A DNA stretch of 64,000 nucleotides from Arthrobacter agilis (GCF_030816075.1 NZ_JAUSXO010000001.1:3224001-3288000); one strand, 5' to 3'; counted from the first letter of the stretch, positions 24,340 through 33,357 are shown. The notes: a model not told the origin generated them from the sequence alone. Program-made: numbers and translations.

Positions 24340-25434
24340 ATGCAGACACCAGGGACGACCGTCCTCGCCATCGGCACGAAGAAAGGCCTCTGGCTCGCCT
24401 CGAGTCCCGACCGGGAGACCTGGACGCTCTCCGAACCGAAATTCCTGATGGAGGAGATCCCGAGCGTCGGCATCGACACGCGCGGCGGGCGCACCCGCCT
24501 CTTCGCCGGCCGCATGTCATGGCACTTCGGGCCCTGCATCGCCCATTCGGACGATCTCGGCGAGACCTGGACCGAGCCGCAGGAGGGCAGCCTCCGCTTC
24601 GGGGCGGACGAGGGTGTCTCCCTCGAACGCATCTGGCAGATCCAGCCCGACGCAGAGCACCGTCCCGGCGTCGTCTGGGCCGGATGCCAGCCCATCTCGG
24701 TGTGGAAGTCCACCGATCACGGCGAGACCTTCGAGCTCAACCGCGGCCTCTGGGACCACCCCCACCGCAGCGAATGGGGTGCCGGTTTCGGCGGAGCGGC
24801 CGCCCACACGGTGCTGCCCAGTCCTGCGGACGAGACCCTCCACGTGGCGATGAGCACCGGCGGCGTGTACCGCTCCGACGACGGTGGGACGTCCTGGCAG
24901 CCCCGGAACAAGGGCATCAGCGCCTACTTCATGCCCGACCCGAACCCGGAGTTCGGGCAGTGCGTGCACAAGGTTGCCCGCGACGCCGTGGACCCCGACC
25001 GCCTGTTCGCCCAGAACCACCACGGCGTGTACACGAGCACGGACCGCGGGGATTCGTGGCAGTCCATCGCCGAGGGCCTGCCGGCGGACTTCGGCTTCGT
25101 GATGCTCGCCCACCCCCACCGCAGCGGCACCGCGTGGGTCATCCCCCTGAAGGCCGACGGCGAGCGCATCCCGCCCGACGGCCACCTGCAGGTGCACCGG
25201 ACGGACGACGGCGGTGCCACCTGGGAGGCCTGCGACGCCGGCCTGCCGCAGGCGGAGTACAACGCGGTCCTGCGCGACGCCGCGTGCGTCGATACGGCGG
25301 AGACACCAGGGGTCTACTTCGGCACGCGCGGCGGGACCGTCTATGCGAGCGCGGACGAGGGCCGCACCTTCCGGGAGGTGGCGAGGAACCTGCCGGACGT
25401 GCTCTCGGTCCGCGCCGCCGTCGTGCCGGCCTGA
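24340..25434 (+). CDS. BNR/sialidase-like beta-propeller protein
   Basis: A 364-residue cytoplasmic beta-propeller lacking a signal peptide. It contains repeated Asp-box (BNR) motifs: SDDLGETW, STDHGETF, SDDGGTSW, STDRGDSW, TDDGGATW and SADEGRTF. Such motifs occur in sialidases and in YCF48/VPS10-type propellers; the sialidase arginine triad and FRIP motif are not evident, so enzymatic activity is unlikely to be true sialidase. A MoaD/ThiS-like gene follows 12 bp downstream, a pairing also known in other actinobacteria, which suggests a joint but unknown function. Confidence 0.83.
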   Translation: MQTPGTTVLAIGTKKGLWLASSPDRETWTLSEPKFLMEEIPSVGIDTRGGRTRLFAGRMSWHFGPCIAHSDDLGETWTEPQEGSLRFGADEGVSLERIWQIQPDAEHRPGVVWAGCQPISVWKSTDHGETFELNRGLWDHPHRSEWGAGFGGAAAHTVLPSPADETLHVAMSTGGVYRSDDGGTSWQPRNKGISAYFMPDPNPEFGQCVHKVARDAVDPDRLFAQNHHGVYTSTDRGDSWQSIAEGLPADFGFVMLAHPHRSGTAWVIPLKADGERIPPDGHLQVHRTDDGGATWEACDAGLPQAEYNAVLRDAACVDTAETPGVYFGTRGGTVYASADEGRTFREVARNLPDVLSVRAAVVPA

Positions 25435-25446
25435 TCGGCTCGTGCC

Positions 25447-25743
25447 ATGGCTGCGACGACCCTGGTGACCGTCCTGATCCCGACCCTCCTGCGCCCCTAC
25501 GTCGACGGGCGCAGCGAGGTCAGCATGAACCTGCCCGGTCCCGGCGACGTCTCGTCGCTGCTGGACAGCCTCGGCGAGGGACGCCCGCTGCTCGAGCAGC
25601 GGATCCGCGAGGAGACCGGAGCGCTGAGGCGCTACGTGAACATCTACGTGGACGGTGAGGACGTGCGCCGACTGGATGGGCTCGGCACGGCCGTCCCTGC
25701 AGGCGCGACCGTCATGATCATCCAGTCGGTCGCCGGAGGCTAG
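25447..25743 (+). CDS. MoaD/ThiS family ubiquitin-like sulfur carrier
   Basis: A 98-residue beta-grasp protein: VTVLIPTLLRPYVDGRSEVS, a helix with SSLLDSLGEGRPLLEQRI, ALRRYVNIYVDGEDVRRLDG, and a C-terminus VMIIQSVAGG ending in the Gly-Gly needed for adenylation or thiocarboxylation in MoaD and ThiS. No molybdopterin or thiamin genes are nearby; it is paired with the BNR propeller gene. Whether it carries sulfur or is conjugated to proteins cannot be judged from sequence. Confidence 0.86.
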   Translation: MAATTLVTVLIPTLLRPYVDGRSEVSMNLPGPGDVSSLLDSLGEGRPLLEQRIREETGALRRYVNIYVDGEDVRRLDGLGTAVPAGATVMIIQSVAGG

Positions 25744-25757
25744 TGCTGGTACACCGC

Positions 25758-25773
25758 GTAACCCAGAGTTAAC
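25758..25773 (+). promoter_or_regulatory. Possible GlnR-type site upstream of amtB
   Basis: GTAAC-N6-TTAAC (GTAACCCAGAGTTAAC) resembles the a-site/b-site pair bound by actinobacterial GlnR, and lies 144 bp before the ammonium channel gene. The b-half differs from the GAAAC consensus at two positions. Confidence 0.35.
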
Positions 25774-25916
25774 CGCTTCCGCCGGGTGCCGAAACGTGGC
25801 GCTGCCTACCATGACTCAGCGCGGCGTGCCATCCCCGGTCCAGCACCGCACCAGGTGCCGTCCCGGGCTCAGTCCCGTCCGGTACGCGCAAGCGCCATCA
25901 CGGAAAAGGACTTCCC

Positions 25917-27203
25917 ATGGACTCTGGAAACGTCGCCTGGATTCTCGCCAGTTCCGCGCTCGTCTGTCTGATGATCCCGGCTCTGGCCCTGTTCTACGGA
26001 GGAATGGTCGGCTCCCGCCGCATCCTCAACATGATGATGATGTGCTTCGGCGGGGCGAGCCTCGTCGCGGTGCTGTGGGCCCTGTTCGGCTACTCGATGG
26101 CCTTCGGCGACTCGGTCGGCGGGCTCGGGCTGATCGGGGATGTCGCCGAGTACGCCGGCATGGGCCAGCTGCTCGCCGAGGACCCGGCCGCATCGATCCC
26201 GCCGATCCTCTTCGCCGCCTTCCAGCTCTTCTTCGCCTGCGTCACGACGGCGCTCGTGGCCGGCGCCGCGGCAGGCCGCATGAAGTTCGGGGCCTGGATG
26301 ATCTTCGCGGGCGTCTGGGCCACGTTGGTCTACTTCCCGATCGCCCACTGGGTCTTCGCCTTCAGCTCGGAGGACGGCTCCGTGGTCGGCGGCTGGATCG
26401 CCAACAACCTCGGTGCGATCGACTTCGCCGGCGGCCTGGCGGTGCACATGAATGCGGGCATTGCCGCCCTCGCCCTCTCGCTCGTGCTCGGCCGCAGCCA
26501 CGGCTGGCCCACGGTGGACCACGCCAAGCCGCACAGCCGTCCACTCGTGCTCGTGGGAGCCGGCCTGCTGTGGGTCGGCTGGTTCGGTTTCAATGCCGGG
26601 TCGGCTCTCTCCGCAGGGCAGTCGGCCTCCGTGGTGTTCCTCAACACCGCCGTCGCAGCATCGGCCGGGCTGCTCGCCTGGGCCCTGGTGGAGCGGATCC
26701 GTAACGGCGCCGCCACGAGCATGGGGGCCGCCTCCGGCCTCGTCTCCGCCCTCGTCGCCATCACGCCCGCCTGTGGCGCCGTGAGCCCCGTAGGAGCCCT
26801 GGCCATCGGTGCGATCGCGGGAGCCGTGTGCTCGCTCGCGATCGAACTGAAGTTCCGCCTGGGGTTCGACGATTCGCTCGACGTCGTCGGCGTGCACCTG
26901 ATCGGCGGTGTCCTCGGGACGCTGCTCATCGGTCTCTTCGCGACACCGGACGCACCGAACGGGGTGGCCGGCGCATTCTACGGTGGCGGGTTGGAGCTGC
27001 TCGGCATCCAGGCGCTCGCAACCGTCGCCGTGCTCGCCTACTCCTTCGTGGTCACGTGGCTGATCGCCCAGGTCATCCAGCGCACCATCGGCCTCCGGAT
27101 CGAGCAGGAGGACGAGCTGCGGGGCATCGACATCTCCGCCCACTCCGAGTTCGCCTACCTGACCGACGAGGATCCCGTGGACCTCGGAGCGCCCCGGAAG
27201 TAG
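25917..27203 (+). CDS. amtB: Ammonium channel AmtB
   Basis: A 428-residue Amt family protein with eleven predicted helices. The pore twin histidines are His177 (AVHMNAGIAALAL) and His327 (VVGVHLIGGVLG); the family signature segments FYGGMVGSRRILNMMMMCF, GWFGFNAGSAL and CGAVSPVGALAIG are intact. It conducts ammonium into the cell under nitrogen limitation. AAGGACTTCCC precedes the ATG. No glnK/glnD follow; a strong hairpin ends the transcript, so amtB is monocistronic here, unlike many actinobacteria where glnK follows. Confidence 0.95.
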   Translation: MDSGNVAWILASSALVCLMIPALALFYGGMVGSRRILNMMMMCFGGASLVAVLWALFGYSMAFGDSVGGLGLIGDVAEYAGMGQLLAEDPAASIPPILFAAFQLFFACVTTALVAGAAAGRMKFGAWMIFAGVWATLVYFPIAHWVFAFSSEDGSVVGGWIANNLGAIDFAGGLAVHMNAGIAALALSLVLGRSHGWPTVDHAKPHSRPLVLVGAGLLWVGWFGFNAGSALSAGQSASVVFLNTAVAASAGLLAWALVERIRNGAATSMGAASGLVSALVAITPACGAVSPVGALAIGAIAGAVCSLAIELKFRLGFDDSLDVVGVHLIGGVLGTLLIGLFATPDAPNGVAGAFYGGGLELLGIQALATVAVLAYSFVVTWLIAQVIQRTIGLRIEQEDELRGIDISAHSEFAYLTDEDPVDLGAPRK

Positions 27204-27214
27204 CTCCCGGACCG

Positions 27215-27256
27215 CAGCAGAATGCCCGGGGTCCCTGGACCCCGGGCATTCTGCTG
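27215..27256. terminator. Bidirectional hairpin terminator between amtB and GNAT gene
   Basis: A perfect 20-bp inverted repeat (left arm 27215-27234, right arm 27237-27256, core GCCCGGGGTCC/GGACCCCGGGC) with a 2-nt centre. It starts 12 bp after the amtB stop and also serves the convergent GNAT gene. Confidence 0.85.
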
Positions 27257-27285
27257 TGTGACGCGGATCGGAGTGCGGTACGACC

Positions 27286-27660
27286 CTAGAGCCGCAGGGC
27301 GTTCAACCGCTCGAGGGCGTCGCCCGGGCCCACCGCTGTGATGCCGTGCGCCCGCGCCCAGGACGCCAGTTCCTCCGTGATGGCCTGCGAGACGCCCGAC
27401 CAGCGGGCGTACGGCAGCACGTAGATGGAGTCGACGTCCGCACGGGCCGTGTCGAGGAGCCGCAGGCCGCCGCAGCCCACGGGCTGCCCTGTGGCCAGCT
27501 CATAGGCGATGAGGAAGACCGCGATGCCGGTGCCGTCGTCCACCGCTGCCGGAAGGAGTGCGGGCGACCGGCCGCGGTCGTTCTCCGCACGGAGTGCTTC
27601 CCGCAGTCCCACGGCCACCGGGTTGGTCCAGGGCACGTACCTGACCCTCAACGTCTGCAT
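27286..27660 (-). CDS. GNAT family N-acetyltransferase
   Basis: A 124-residue acetyltransferase, short for the family. It has the AVFLIAYELATGQPVGCGGL beta-bulge strand, ADVDSIYVLPYARWSGVSQA in place of the usual acetyl-CoA pyrophosphate loop, and an ELASWARAHGI helix. The loop lacks a full Q/RxxGxG/A motif (here RWSGVSQA), so activity is plausible but substrate is unknown. Start ATG chosen over a reading 20 codons longer because MQTLRVRYVPW fits the fold's first strand. Confidence 0.72.
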   Translation of the reverse strand: MQTLRVRYVPWTNPVAVGLREALRAENDRGRSPALLPAAVDDGTGIAVFLIAYELATGQPVGCGGLRLLDTARADVDSIYVLPYARWSGVSQAITEELASWARAHGITAVGPGDALERLNALRL

Positions 27661-27857
27661 GGCGGCCCCTGTGGAAGTGGTGTCCACCCCAACGCTACGA
27701 AGCGGTGGTTTCGGCAGCATTTCAGGCCGCGAAACTCCGCGTGCACCCCTTCCCCGGAGGCAGCGCCCGGATCACCCGCACTCTGGCTTCCCCGACGGAA
27801 GCGGCTTACCCTGACCGTCATGCCCCTGCGATCCCCCCTGGCGACGGCGGTCGCCCG

Positions 27858-29228
27858 GTGAGCGCCGTCGGCGCGCCCGCCCGGCGCCGACGGCCGATCC
27901 ACCCCGCCTGGATCGTGGCGGCCGTGGCCTTCCTGACCCTCGTGGGAGCAGCGGGTTTCCGCGCCGCCCCGTCCGTCCTGATGGTGCCGCTCGAGGAGGA
28001 GTTCGGCTGGTCACGCGGCGTCCTGTCCCTCGCCGTCAGCATCAATCTCGTCCTCTTCGGGCTCACGGCGCCGTTCGCCGCCGCGCTCATGGAGCGGTTC
28101 GGCATCCGCCGGGTGACCTCGCTCGCACTCCTGGTCATCGGTGCCGGCAGTGCCCTCACGGTCCTCGTGCGCGACCCGTGGCAGATCCTGCTCACCTGGG
28201 GTGTGTTGATCGGGCTGGGGACGGGCAGCATCGCCCTCGTGTTCGCGGCGACTGTCGCCTCCACCTGGTTCGTCCGGCGCCGCGGCCTCGTGGTCGGCAT
28301 CCTGACCGCGGGCAGCGCCGCGGGCCAGCTCGTCTTCCTGCCGGTGATGGCCGCCCTGGTCGAGTCCGCGAACTGGCGCGTCGCGTCCCTGGTCGTCGCG
28401 GCCGGCGCGTTCGCGGTCATCCCTCTCGTGCTCGTGTGGCTCCACGATGCACCGGCCGACGTCGGCGCCCGCCCCTACGGCGAACAACCGGGCGTCCCAG
28501 CGTCCGCGCCCGCTCCGGTCGCACCGGTCGCACCGGTCGCACCGACCAACGCCGCCGTTCGGGCGCTGCGAGCGCTCCGCGCCGCATCGCACCACCGCAC
28601 GTTCTGGGCGCTGGCCGCCGGCTTCGCGATCTGCGGGGCAACGACCAACGGGCTGATCGGCACCCACTTCATCCCCTCGGCCCACGACCACGGCATGGCG
28701 ACGACGACGGCGGCAGGACTGCTCGCCGTCGTCGGGGTCTTCGACATCGTCGGGACCATCGCCTCCGGCTGGCTCACCGACCGGTTCGACCCCAAGGTGC
28801 TCCTCGCCGCCTACTACCTGTTCCGCGGGGTCAGCCTGTTCGTGCTGCCCGCCCTGCTCGCGGCGACCGTCCAGCCCCCGATGGTCATCTTCATCGTCAT
28901 CTACGGGCTCGACTGGGTGGCCACGGTGCCGCCCACCGTCGCGCTCTGCCGCTCCGCCTTCGGCGCCGACGGTGCGCTCGTCTTCGGGTGGGTCTTCGCC
29001 GCACACCAGTTCGGCGCGGCCGCCGCGGCCGTGGGCGCCGGCCTCATCCGGGACGCCACCGGCGAGTACACGATCGCCTGGTTCGGAGCAGCGGCCCTGT
29101 GCGCCGTGGCCGCACTTCTCACCTTCCTGGTGCGGCGGGACGCCGAGCGTGATCCCGTGGCGGAGGCGCAGGTCAACGGAGTCCTCCCGACACCGGCAGG
29201 GGAGGCGCCGGCAACGCGGGCATCCTAG
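27858..29228 (+). CDS. MFS transporter (monocarboxylate-like)
   Basis: A 456-residue major facilitator with twelve helices. The first begins IHPAWIVAAVAFLTLVGAAG; the N-terminal LEEEFGWSRGVLSLAVSINL, FGIRRVTSLALLVIGAGSAL and the domain 2 start GFAICGATTNGLIGTHFIPS are typical of the OxlT/monocarboxylate-type MFS branch (COG2807/2814). A proline-rich cytosolic linker (SAPAPVAPVAPVAP) joins the halves. GTG start at the arginine-rich N-terminus is preferred; the next in-frame upstream codons do not resemble a transporter. Substrate unknown. Confidence 0.85.
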   Translation: MSAVGAPARRRRPIHPAWIVAAVAFLTLVGAAGFRAAPSVLMVPLEEEFGWSRGVLSLAVSINLVLFGLTAPFAAALMERFGIRRVTSLALLVIGAGSALTVLVRDPWQILLTWGVLIGLGTGSIALVFAATVASTWFVRRRGLVVGILTAGSAAGQLVFLPVMAALVESANWRVASLVVAAGAFAVIPLVLVWLHDAPADVGARPYGEQPGVPASAPAPVAPVAPVAPTNAAVRALRALRAASHHRTFWALAAGFAICGATTNGLIGTHFIPSAHDHGMATTTAAGLLAVVGVFDIVGTIASGWLTDRFDPKVLLAAYYLFRGVSLFVLPALLAATVQPPMVIFIVIYGLDWVATVPPTVALCRSAFGADGALVFGWVFAAHQFGAAAAAVGAGLIRDATGEYTIAWFGAAALCAVAALLTFLVRRDAERDPVAEAQVNGVLPTPAGEAPATRAS

Positions 29229-29281
29229 ACTGGCCGTGGGGCGGGCAGGCGCCTCCGATACCGGCACCGAGGGGACCATCA

Positions 29282-29443
29282 GTGACCTCCCGCACGTCCG
29301 TCGCGGATGACGAGCTCCTCGCCCTCGAGGAGCGGGAGCGGCGCGCCCTACGTTTCCTCGACGCCTTTCCGTCGAGCCAGGCCCGGGATGAGTACAGGCG
29401 GGCGGCCCTGGAGGTGCTGGTCCACCGGCTCGGGCACCAGTAG
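29282..29443 (+). CDS. Small hypothetical protein (53 aa)
   Basis: A 53-codon frame starting GTG with GAGGGG ten bases upstream. It encodes a highly charged helix-rich peptide (LLALEERERRALRFLDAF, ARDEYRRAALEVLVHRLG). Third positions are strongly G/C, as in its neighbours, and the amino acid pattern is amphipathic with heptad-like leucines. No family recognised. It could be part of the MFS operon, 53 bp downstream. Confidence 0.45.
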   Translation: MTSRTSVADDELLALEERERRALRFLDAFPSSQARDEYRRAALEVLVHRLGHQ

Positions 29444-29560
29444 CCTGCCCGCTGAATGCACTGGTCGGGGACGTCGATCGATCGCAGCGGATGCCCTCCC
29501 TGTTCCCGGATCGATGCGCGACCCCTCCGCGGCCGCCATCGATCCGGTCGAGCGGTGGCG

Positions 29561-30430
29561 TCAGAGGCCGGGGATGAGCTCCTCGCGGATCCAGCTCCGC
29601 AGCGTGGAGGGTGTGGTGGTGACGATCGAACGGGCCTGCTCGGGCACGAAACCATCCCGCACCACGGTGGACATCCCCAGCACCGCATCCGCCATGGTAG
29701 GTGGCATACCGACCTGGATGTACTGCGTGCGCATCTGCTCGACGGGAATCCGCTCGACGCGCACGTCCCGCTCGAGTTCGTCCGTGAGGATCCCTGCGAC
29801 CTGGACCCACGTCAGGTCCTCCGGGCCATGAACGGCCTGGACGCGGCGCCCGCCCCACTTGCGATTCAGCAGGATGAGCGCAGCCACCTCGGCGATATCC
29901 CGCGGGGCGACCCAGCTCATCCGAGCATCGAGAGGCTGGACGGTTTGCAGCTGTCCGGACTTCACCGACTCTGCCTCGTACAGCAGGTTGGTGAAGAAGT
30001 AGCCGCACCGCAAGTGCGTGACATCCACGCCGCAGGCGTCGAGGGCGACTTCTGTTGCGGCGAGGCCGTCGATCTCCCCCGCGCCGTGACGCTTCTCCGC
30101 TCCGATGCTGCTCTGGAAGACGACCCTCCCGATCCGGTTCGTCTCGACTGCGGCCACGATGGCCTCCGTCGCGCGACCGTAGTCCTCCAGCGGGTCGGCC
30201 GACTCGGCGGGCGGGTCGACCCAGTAGATGGCATCGACGCCGACGGTTGCGGAGATGACCTGGCTCGGCTCTCGCGAGTCCGCCTCGACCGACTCGACGT
30301 GTTCACCCAGGTCCCTTGGGACGTCTCCGAGGTGGCGGGTGAGCACCACCGGCCTGACCCCGGCCCGGATCAGCATGCGTACCAGGTGGCGGCCCACGTT
30401 GCCCTGCGGTGTGGTGACGGCGATTCGCAT
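29561..30430 (-). CDS. NmrA family NAD(P)-binding protein
   Basis: A 289-residue atypical SDR with MRIAVTTPQGNVGRHLVRML at the start (a TPxGNVG nucleotide-binding loop), VVLTRHLGDVPRDL, VDAIYWVDPPAES, RVVFQSSIGAEKRHGAGEID and LRCGYFFTNLL. It resembles NmrA/HSCARG-type quinone reductase or redox sensors. GGAAGGAA precedes the ATG. It is read in the same direction as the 5-oxoprolinase genes 94 bp upstream, possibly in the same transcript. Confidence 0.84.
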   Translation of the reverse strand: MRIAVTTPQGNVGRHLVRMLIRAGVRPVVLTRHLGDVPRDLGEHVESVEADSREPSQVISATVGVDAIYWVDPPAESADPLEDYGRATEAIVAAVETNRIGRVVFQSSIGAEKRHGAGEIDGLAATEVALDACGVDVTHLRCGYFFTNLLYEAESVKSGQLQTVQPLDARMSWVAPRDIAEVAALILLNRKWGGRRVQAVHGPEDLTWVQVAGILTDELERDVRVERIPVEQMRTQYIQVGMPPTMADAVLGMSTVVRDGFVPEQARSIVTTTPSTLRSWIREELIPGL

Positions 30431-30524
30431 GCGGTTCCTTCCCTCGCGTCGTCCCACCACGCTATGGGGAGATGCGGTCAGTTCGTGGCCGCATCCTGAG
30501 CGGGCATGGATCGATCGAGTCGGG

Positions 30525-32168
30525 TCAGATCCGGAACCGCACCACGGACCCCGGGGCGAGTTGCGCTGCCCGGTCCAGATCCGCGGCGGCCACGACGGCG
30601 AGCACCGGATACCCGCCCGTGACCGGATGATCGGCGAGGAACAGCACCGGCAGGCCCGACGGTGGGATCTGCAGGGCGCCACGCACCGTGCCTTCGCTCG
30701 GTAATTCTCCCTCCCGGGTCCGCTCGAGGGCGGGACCGTCAAGCCGCAACCCGATCCTGTTCGACTGGGCCGTGACTGTCCAGGAGGTCCCGCACAGGCG
30801 GGCGAGCCCGTCGTCGAACCAGTCGTCCCGCGGACCGGGAACCACGCGCAGCACCTCCGGCATGCCGGCACGCCGCGGCTCCTCGGGGTTCCCGACCACC
30901 GAGCCCGCCGCCGGCCGACCCACGGCCACGCGCGTCCCGGGCGTGAGGGCGGGCGGCCCGAGCCCGGACATCGAATCGGTGGACCGGCTGCCCAGCACCT
31001 CGTCGGCCTCGAACCCGCCCCGCACCGCCGTGTAGGTCCGCAGGCCCGCCACCGGCAGCGACTGCCGCAGCACCTCGCCCGCACGCAGCAGGAACGGGGC
31101 ACACAGTGCGGGTTCGCGCTCTCCGCCGTCGGGCCGGGAGATGGCCAGGTGGACGTCGGCTCCGGTCACGGCCAGCACCTGGTCCTCCTCCGCCTCCAGC
31201 ACCAGCCCGCCGTTGAGGCTCTCGATCACGGCGCTTCCGGCGCCGTTGCCGACCAGCCTGTTGGCCTGCCGGAGGGCGGCGCGGTCGAGCGCGCCCGCCC
31301 CGGCGACGCCGAGGGCCATGAGCCCGGGTCTGCCCAGGTCCTGGAGCGTGCTGGAGAGTCCCGGGTGCACGACGGTCAGCCCCACGCGGGCCGGTGTCGC
31401 GTCCGCCCGGGGGGACGACGGGTCGGGTGGCACCACCGGGGCCGGGAGCACCCGGGAGCGGACCTCGACGAGTTCCCGCACCGCCGTGAACAGGACCCTG
31501 TTGCCGGGGCTGATCAGTGCGGGCTGAGCGCGGTGGATGTCCCACAGCGCCGCGTCCGTCCGCCCGATCAGCTGCCATCCTCCGGGCGACCGCCGTGGAT
31601 AGACCGCCGAGAACTCGCCCGCCAGTGCCACGGACCCGGCGGGGACCACCGTGCGGGGGGAATCCCGTCGGGGCACCCCGAGGCGCGGATCGCCGCCGGT
31701 CAGGTAGGCGAAGCCCGGCGCGAAACCTCCGAAGGCGGCGACCCAGGGTGTGGCCGTATGGGCCGCGATCACGGCGTCCTCGCTCAATCCGGTCCGGGCA
31801 GCGACGTCGGTCAGGTCATCACCGTCGTAGTGCACCTCGATGGTGATGAGCGTGTCGTCCTGCCCGGCGGACCGAGACAGATCGAGCGTCCGGAGCCGGT
31901 TCGCGAGGGCCTCGACGTGACGGGCGTCCTCGAGCGTGACGAGGACGGTCCTGGCCGCGGGCACCACGTCCACCTGCCCGTCGACCGGGTGCTCCCGCAG
32001 CTGGGCCTGCAGGCTGAGCACCTCCGGCAGACCGGGCAGTTCCACGAGGAGCGCATGATCACCGACCGGCCGCAGCGTGATCCCCGGACCGCCCATGCCA
32101 CCGTCGCCCGCTGTGCCGCTGCCCGGACCGCCCATGCCACCGTTGCCGGCGCTGCCCGGACCGCCCAT
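30525..32168 (-). CDS. 5-oxoprolinase PxpB-PxpC fusion (KipI-KipA type)
   Basis: A fused two-domain protein of up to 547 residues. The first half is PxpB/KipI (ITLRPVGDHALLVELPGL, PWVAAFGGFAPGFAYLTGGD, VPAGSVALAGEFSAVYP, SPGGWQLIGRT); the second is PxpC/KipA (VVHPGLSSTLQDLGRPGLMA, LGVAGAGALDRAALRQANRL, GDHPVTGGYP-like end). With PxpA they hydrolyse 5-oxoproline to glutamate using ATP. Three in-frame ATGs (32168, 32135, 32096) lie within a tandem repeat coding for GGMGGPGS; PxpB homologues start near ITLRPVG, so 32096 may be the real start and the Gly tail may be untranslated. Confidence 0.88.
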   Translation of the reverse strand: MGGPGSAGNGGMGGPGSGTAGDGGMGGPGITLRPVGDHALLVELPGLPEVLSLQAQLREHPVDGQVDVVPAARTVLVTLEDARHVEALANRLRTLDLSRSAGQDDTLITIEVHYDGDDLTDVAARTGLSEDAVIAAHTATPWVAAFGGFAPGFAYLTGGDPRLGVPRRDSPRTVVPAGSVALAGEFSAVYPRRSPGGWQLIGRTDAALWDIHRAQPALISPGNRVLFTAVRELVEVRSRVLPAPVVPPDPSSPRADATPARVGLTVVHPGLSSTLQDLGRPGLMALGVAGAGALDRAALRQANRLVGNGAGSAVIESLNGGLVLEAEEDQVLAVTGADVHLAISRPDGGEREPALCAPFLLRAGEVLRQSLPVAGLRTYTAVRGGFEADEVLGSRSTDSMSGLGPPALTPGTRVAVGRPAAGSVVGNPEEPRRAGMPEVLRVVPGPRDDWFDDGLARLCGTSWTVTAQSNRIGLRLDGPALERTREGELPSEGTVRGALQIPPSGLPVLFLADHPVTGGYPVLAVVAAADLDRAAQLAPGSVVRFRI

Positions 32169-32190
32169 GCCACCGTTGCCGGCGCTGCCG
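32086..32190. repeat. Tandem repeat over the pxpBC start region
   Basis: An 18-bp core (GGACCGCCCATGCCACCG on the plus strand) occurs at 32086-32103, 32125-32142 and 32158-32175; the last two copies belong to a 33-bp unit repeated almost exactly. Each unit carries one in-frame ATG on the minus strand with GGTGGC just before it, so the repeat multiplies the start codon. Confidence 0.85.
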
Positions 32191-32217
32191 TCCCGGTCGC
32201 CGCCGGAGCCGGCGGAG

Positions 32218-32973
32218 CTAGGCGAAGGCACCGACGTCCACGCCCGCGGAGACCAGTGCACGGCGCACGGCGGCGGCCATCGCGACGGCACCCGGCGTGT
32301 CCCCGTGGACGCAGATGCTCTCGGCGGCGATCCGGATGCGGGACCCGTCGATGGCCACGACCTCGCCGTCCGTCGCGATCCGCAGGACGTGCTCGACGAC
32401 GTCGGGCTCCGCGTGCAGCACGGCACCGGGATCACGCCGGGACACCAGGGCGCCGTCGGGCAGGTAGGCGCGGTCCGCGAAGGCCTCCACCACGGTCCGC
32501 AACCCCGCGGCACGCGCCTCGGCCTCGATGACCGTGCCGGGAAGCACCAGGAGCGGCAGGGCGTCGTCGACCTCGCGGACCGCCCGGACCACCGCGCGGG
32601 CCTGCCGCTCGTGGACCGCGATCGTGTTGTACAGCGCACCATGGGGTTTCACGTACCGGACGGAGGTGCCTGCGGCGCGTGCCAGGGCCTGCAGCGCACC
32701 GATCTGATAGACGACGTCGTCGGTCAGTTCGACCGGGTCGACGTCGATGAACCGCCGGCCGAAGCCCGCGAGGTCCCGGTATCCGGGGTGTGCACCCACT
32801 GTGACGCCGGCGGCAGCGGCGGCGGCGCAGGTGGCACGGATGCCGGTCGGGTCTCCCGCGTGGAACCCGCAGGCCACGTTGGCACTGGAGACCGATGCGA
32901 TGATGCCCGCGTCATCGCCGAACGTCCAGTTGCCGAAGGATTCTCCTACGTCGCTGTTCAGGTCGATCGCCAC
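32218..32973 (-). CDS. pxpA: 5-oxoprolinase subunit PxpA (LamB/YcsF family)
   Basis: A 251-residue protein with the family's signature start [20 protein letters not shown], then [40 protein letters not shown] and [13 protein letters not shown]. PxpA works with PxpB and PxpC to open the lactam ring of 5-oxoproline (pyroglutamate), recycling a damage product of glutamine. GTG start with GGAG five bases before it. It is followed by the PxpB-PxpC fusion. Confidence 0.94.
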   Translation of the reverse strand: MAIDLNSDVGESFGNWTFGDDAGIIASVSSANVACGFHAGDPTGIRATCAAAAAAGVTVGAHPGYRDLAGFGRRFIDVDPVELTDDVVYQIGALQALARAAGTSVRYVKPHGALYNTIAVHERQARAVVRAVREVDDALPLLVLPGTVIEAEARAAGLRTVVEAFADRAYLPDGALVSRRDPGAVLHAEPDVVEHVLRIATDGEVVAIDGSRIRIAAESICVHGDTPGAVAMAAAVRRALVSAGVDVGAFA

Positions 32974-33093
32974 CCGGTCTCCATCCTGTTGCCTCCAGCA
33001 TGTCCAAGGGAGGTGTGTTGTTCAACAGGGCGAGGACACCGGCAACCGGCGGACCGTTCGAGGCGCGGCACCCGTTCCCCCGTTGCCGTGGGC

Positions 33094-33357
33094 TCAGGGC
33101 TCCGAGCGGAACCCGATGAGCTTGTGCGAGCCGTCGCAGTAGGGCTTCAGGACGGACGCCCCGCAGCGGCACAGCGCCACCGTACGGCGCGTCCGGGGCA
33201 GCTCCTTGCCGTCGGCACCGAGGAGCTCGAAGTCGCCGCGGATCAGCAGGGGTCCGTTGGGACATGCGACGACGGACACGGGACTGGCGGCGCCGGAGTT
33301 CAACGCGCGCGCGGGCCCGGCCGCCTCTCCCGCCCCGCCCTGGACCTCCCCGCTCAC
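33094..33357 (-). CDS. CDGSH iron-sulfur domain protein
   Basis: An 87-residue protein with VSVVACPNGPLLIRGDFELL and the zinc-finger-like CRCGASVLKPYCDGSHK, which supplies the three Cys and one His that bind a [2Fe-2S] cluster in CDGSH proteins. Its GTG start overlaps the stop codon of the upstream heme-oxygenase-like gene by four bases (GTGA), so the two are translationally coupled. The N-terminal Gly/Ala tail is probably flexible. Confidence 0.92.
   Translation of the reverse strand: MSGEVQGGAGEAAGPARALNSGAASPVSVVACPNGPLLIRGDFELLGADGKELPRTRRTVALCRCGASVLKPYCDGSHKLIGFRSEP

Noticed and set aside
32086..32190. Short repeats resembling a CRISPR array
   Set aside because: Units are contiguous and coding-frame length, with no unique spacers and no cas genes.
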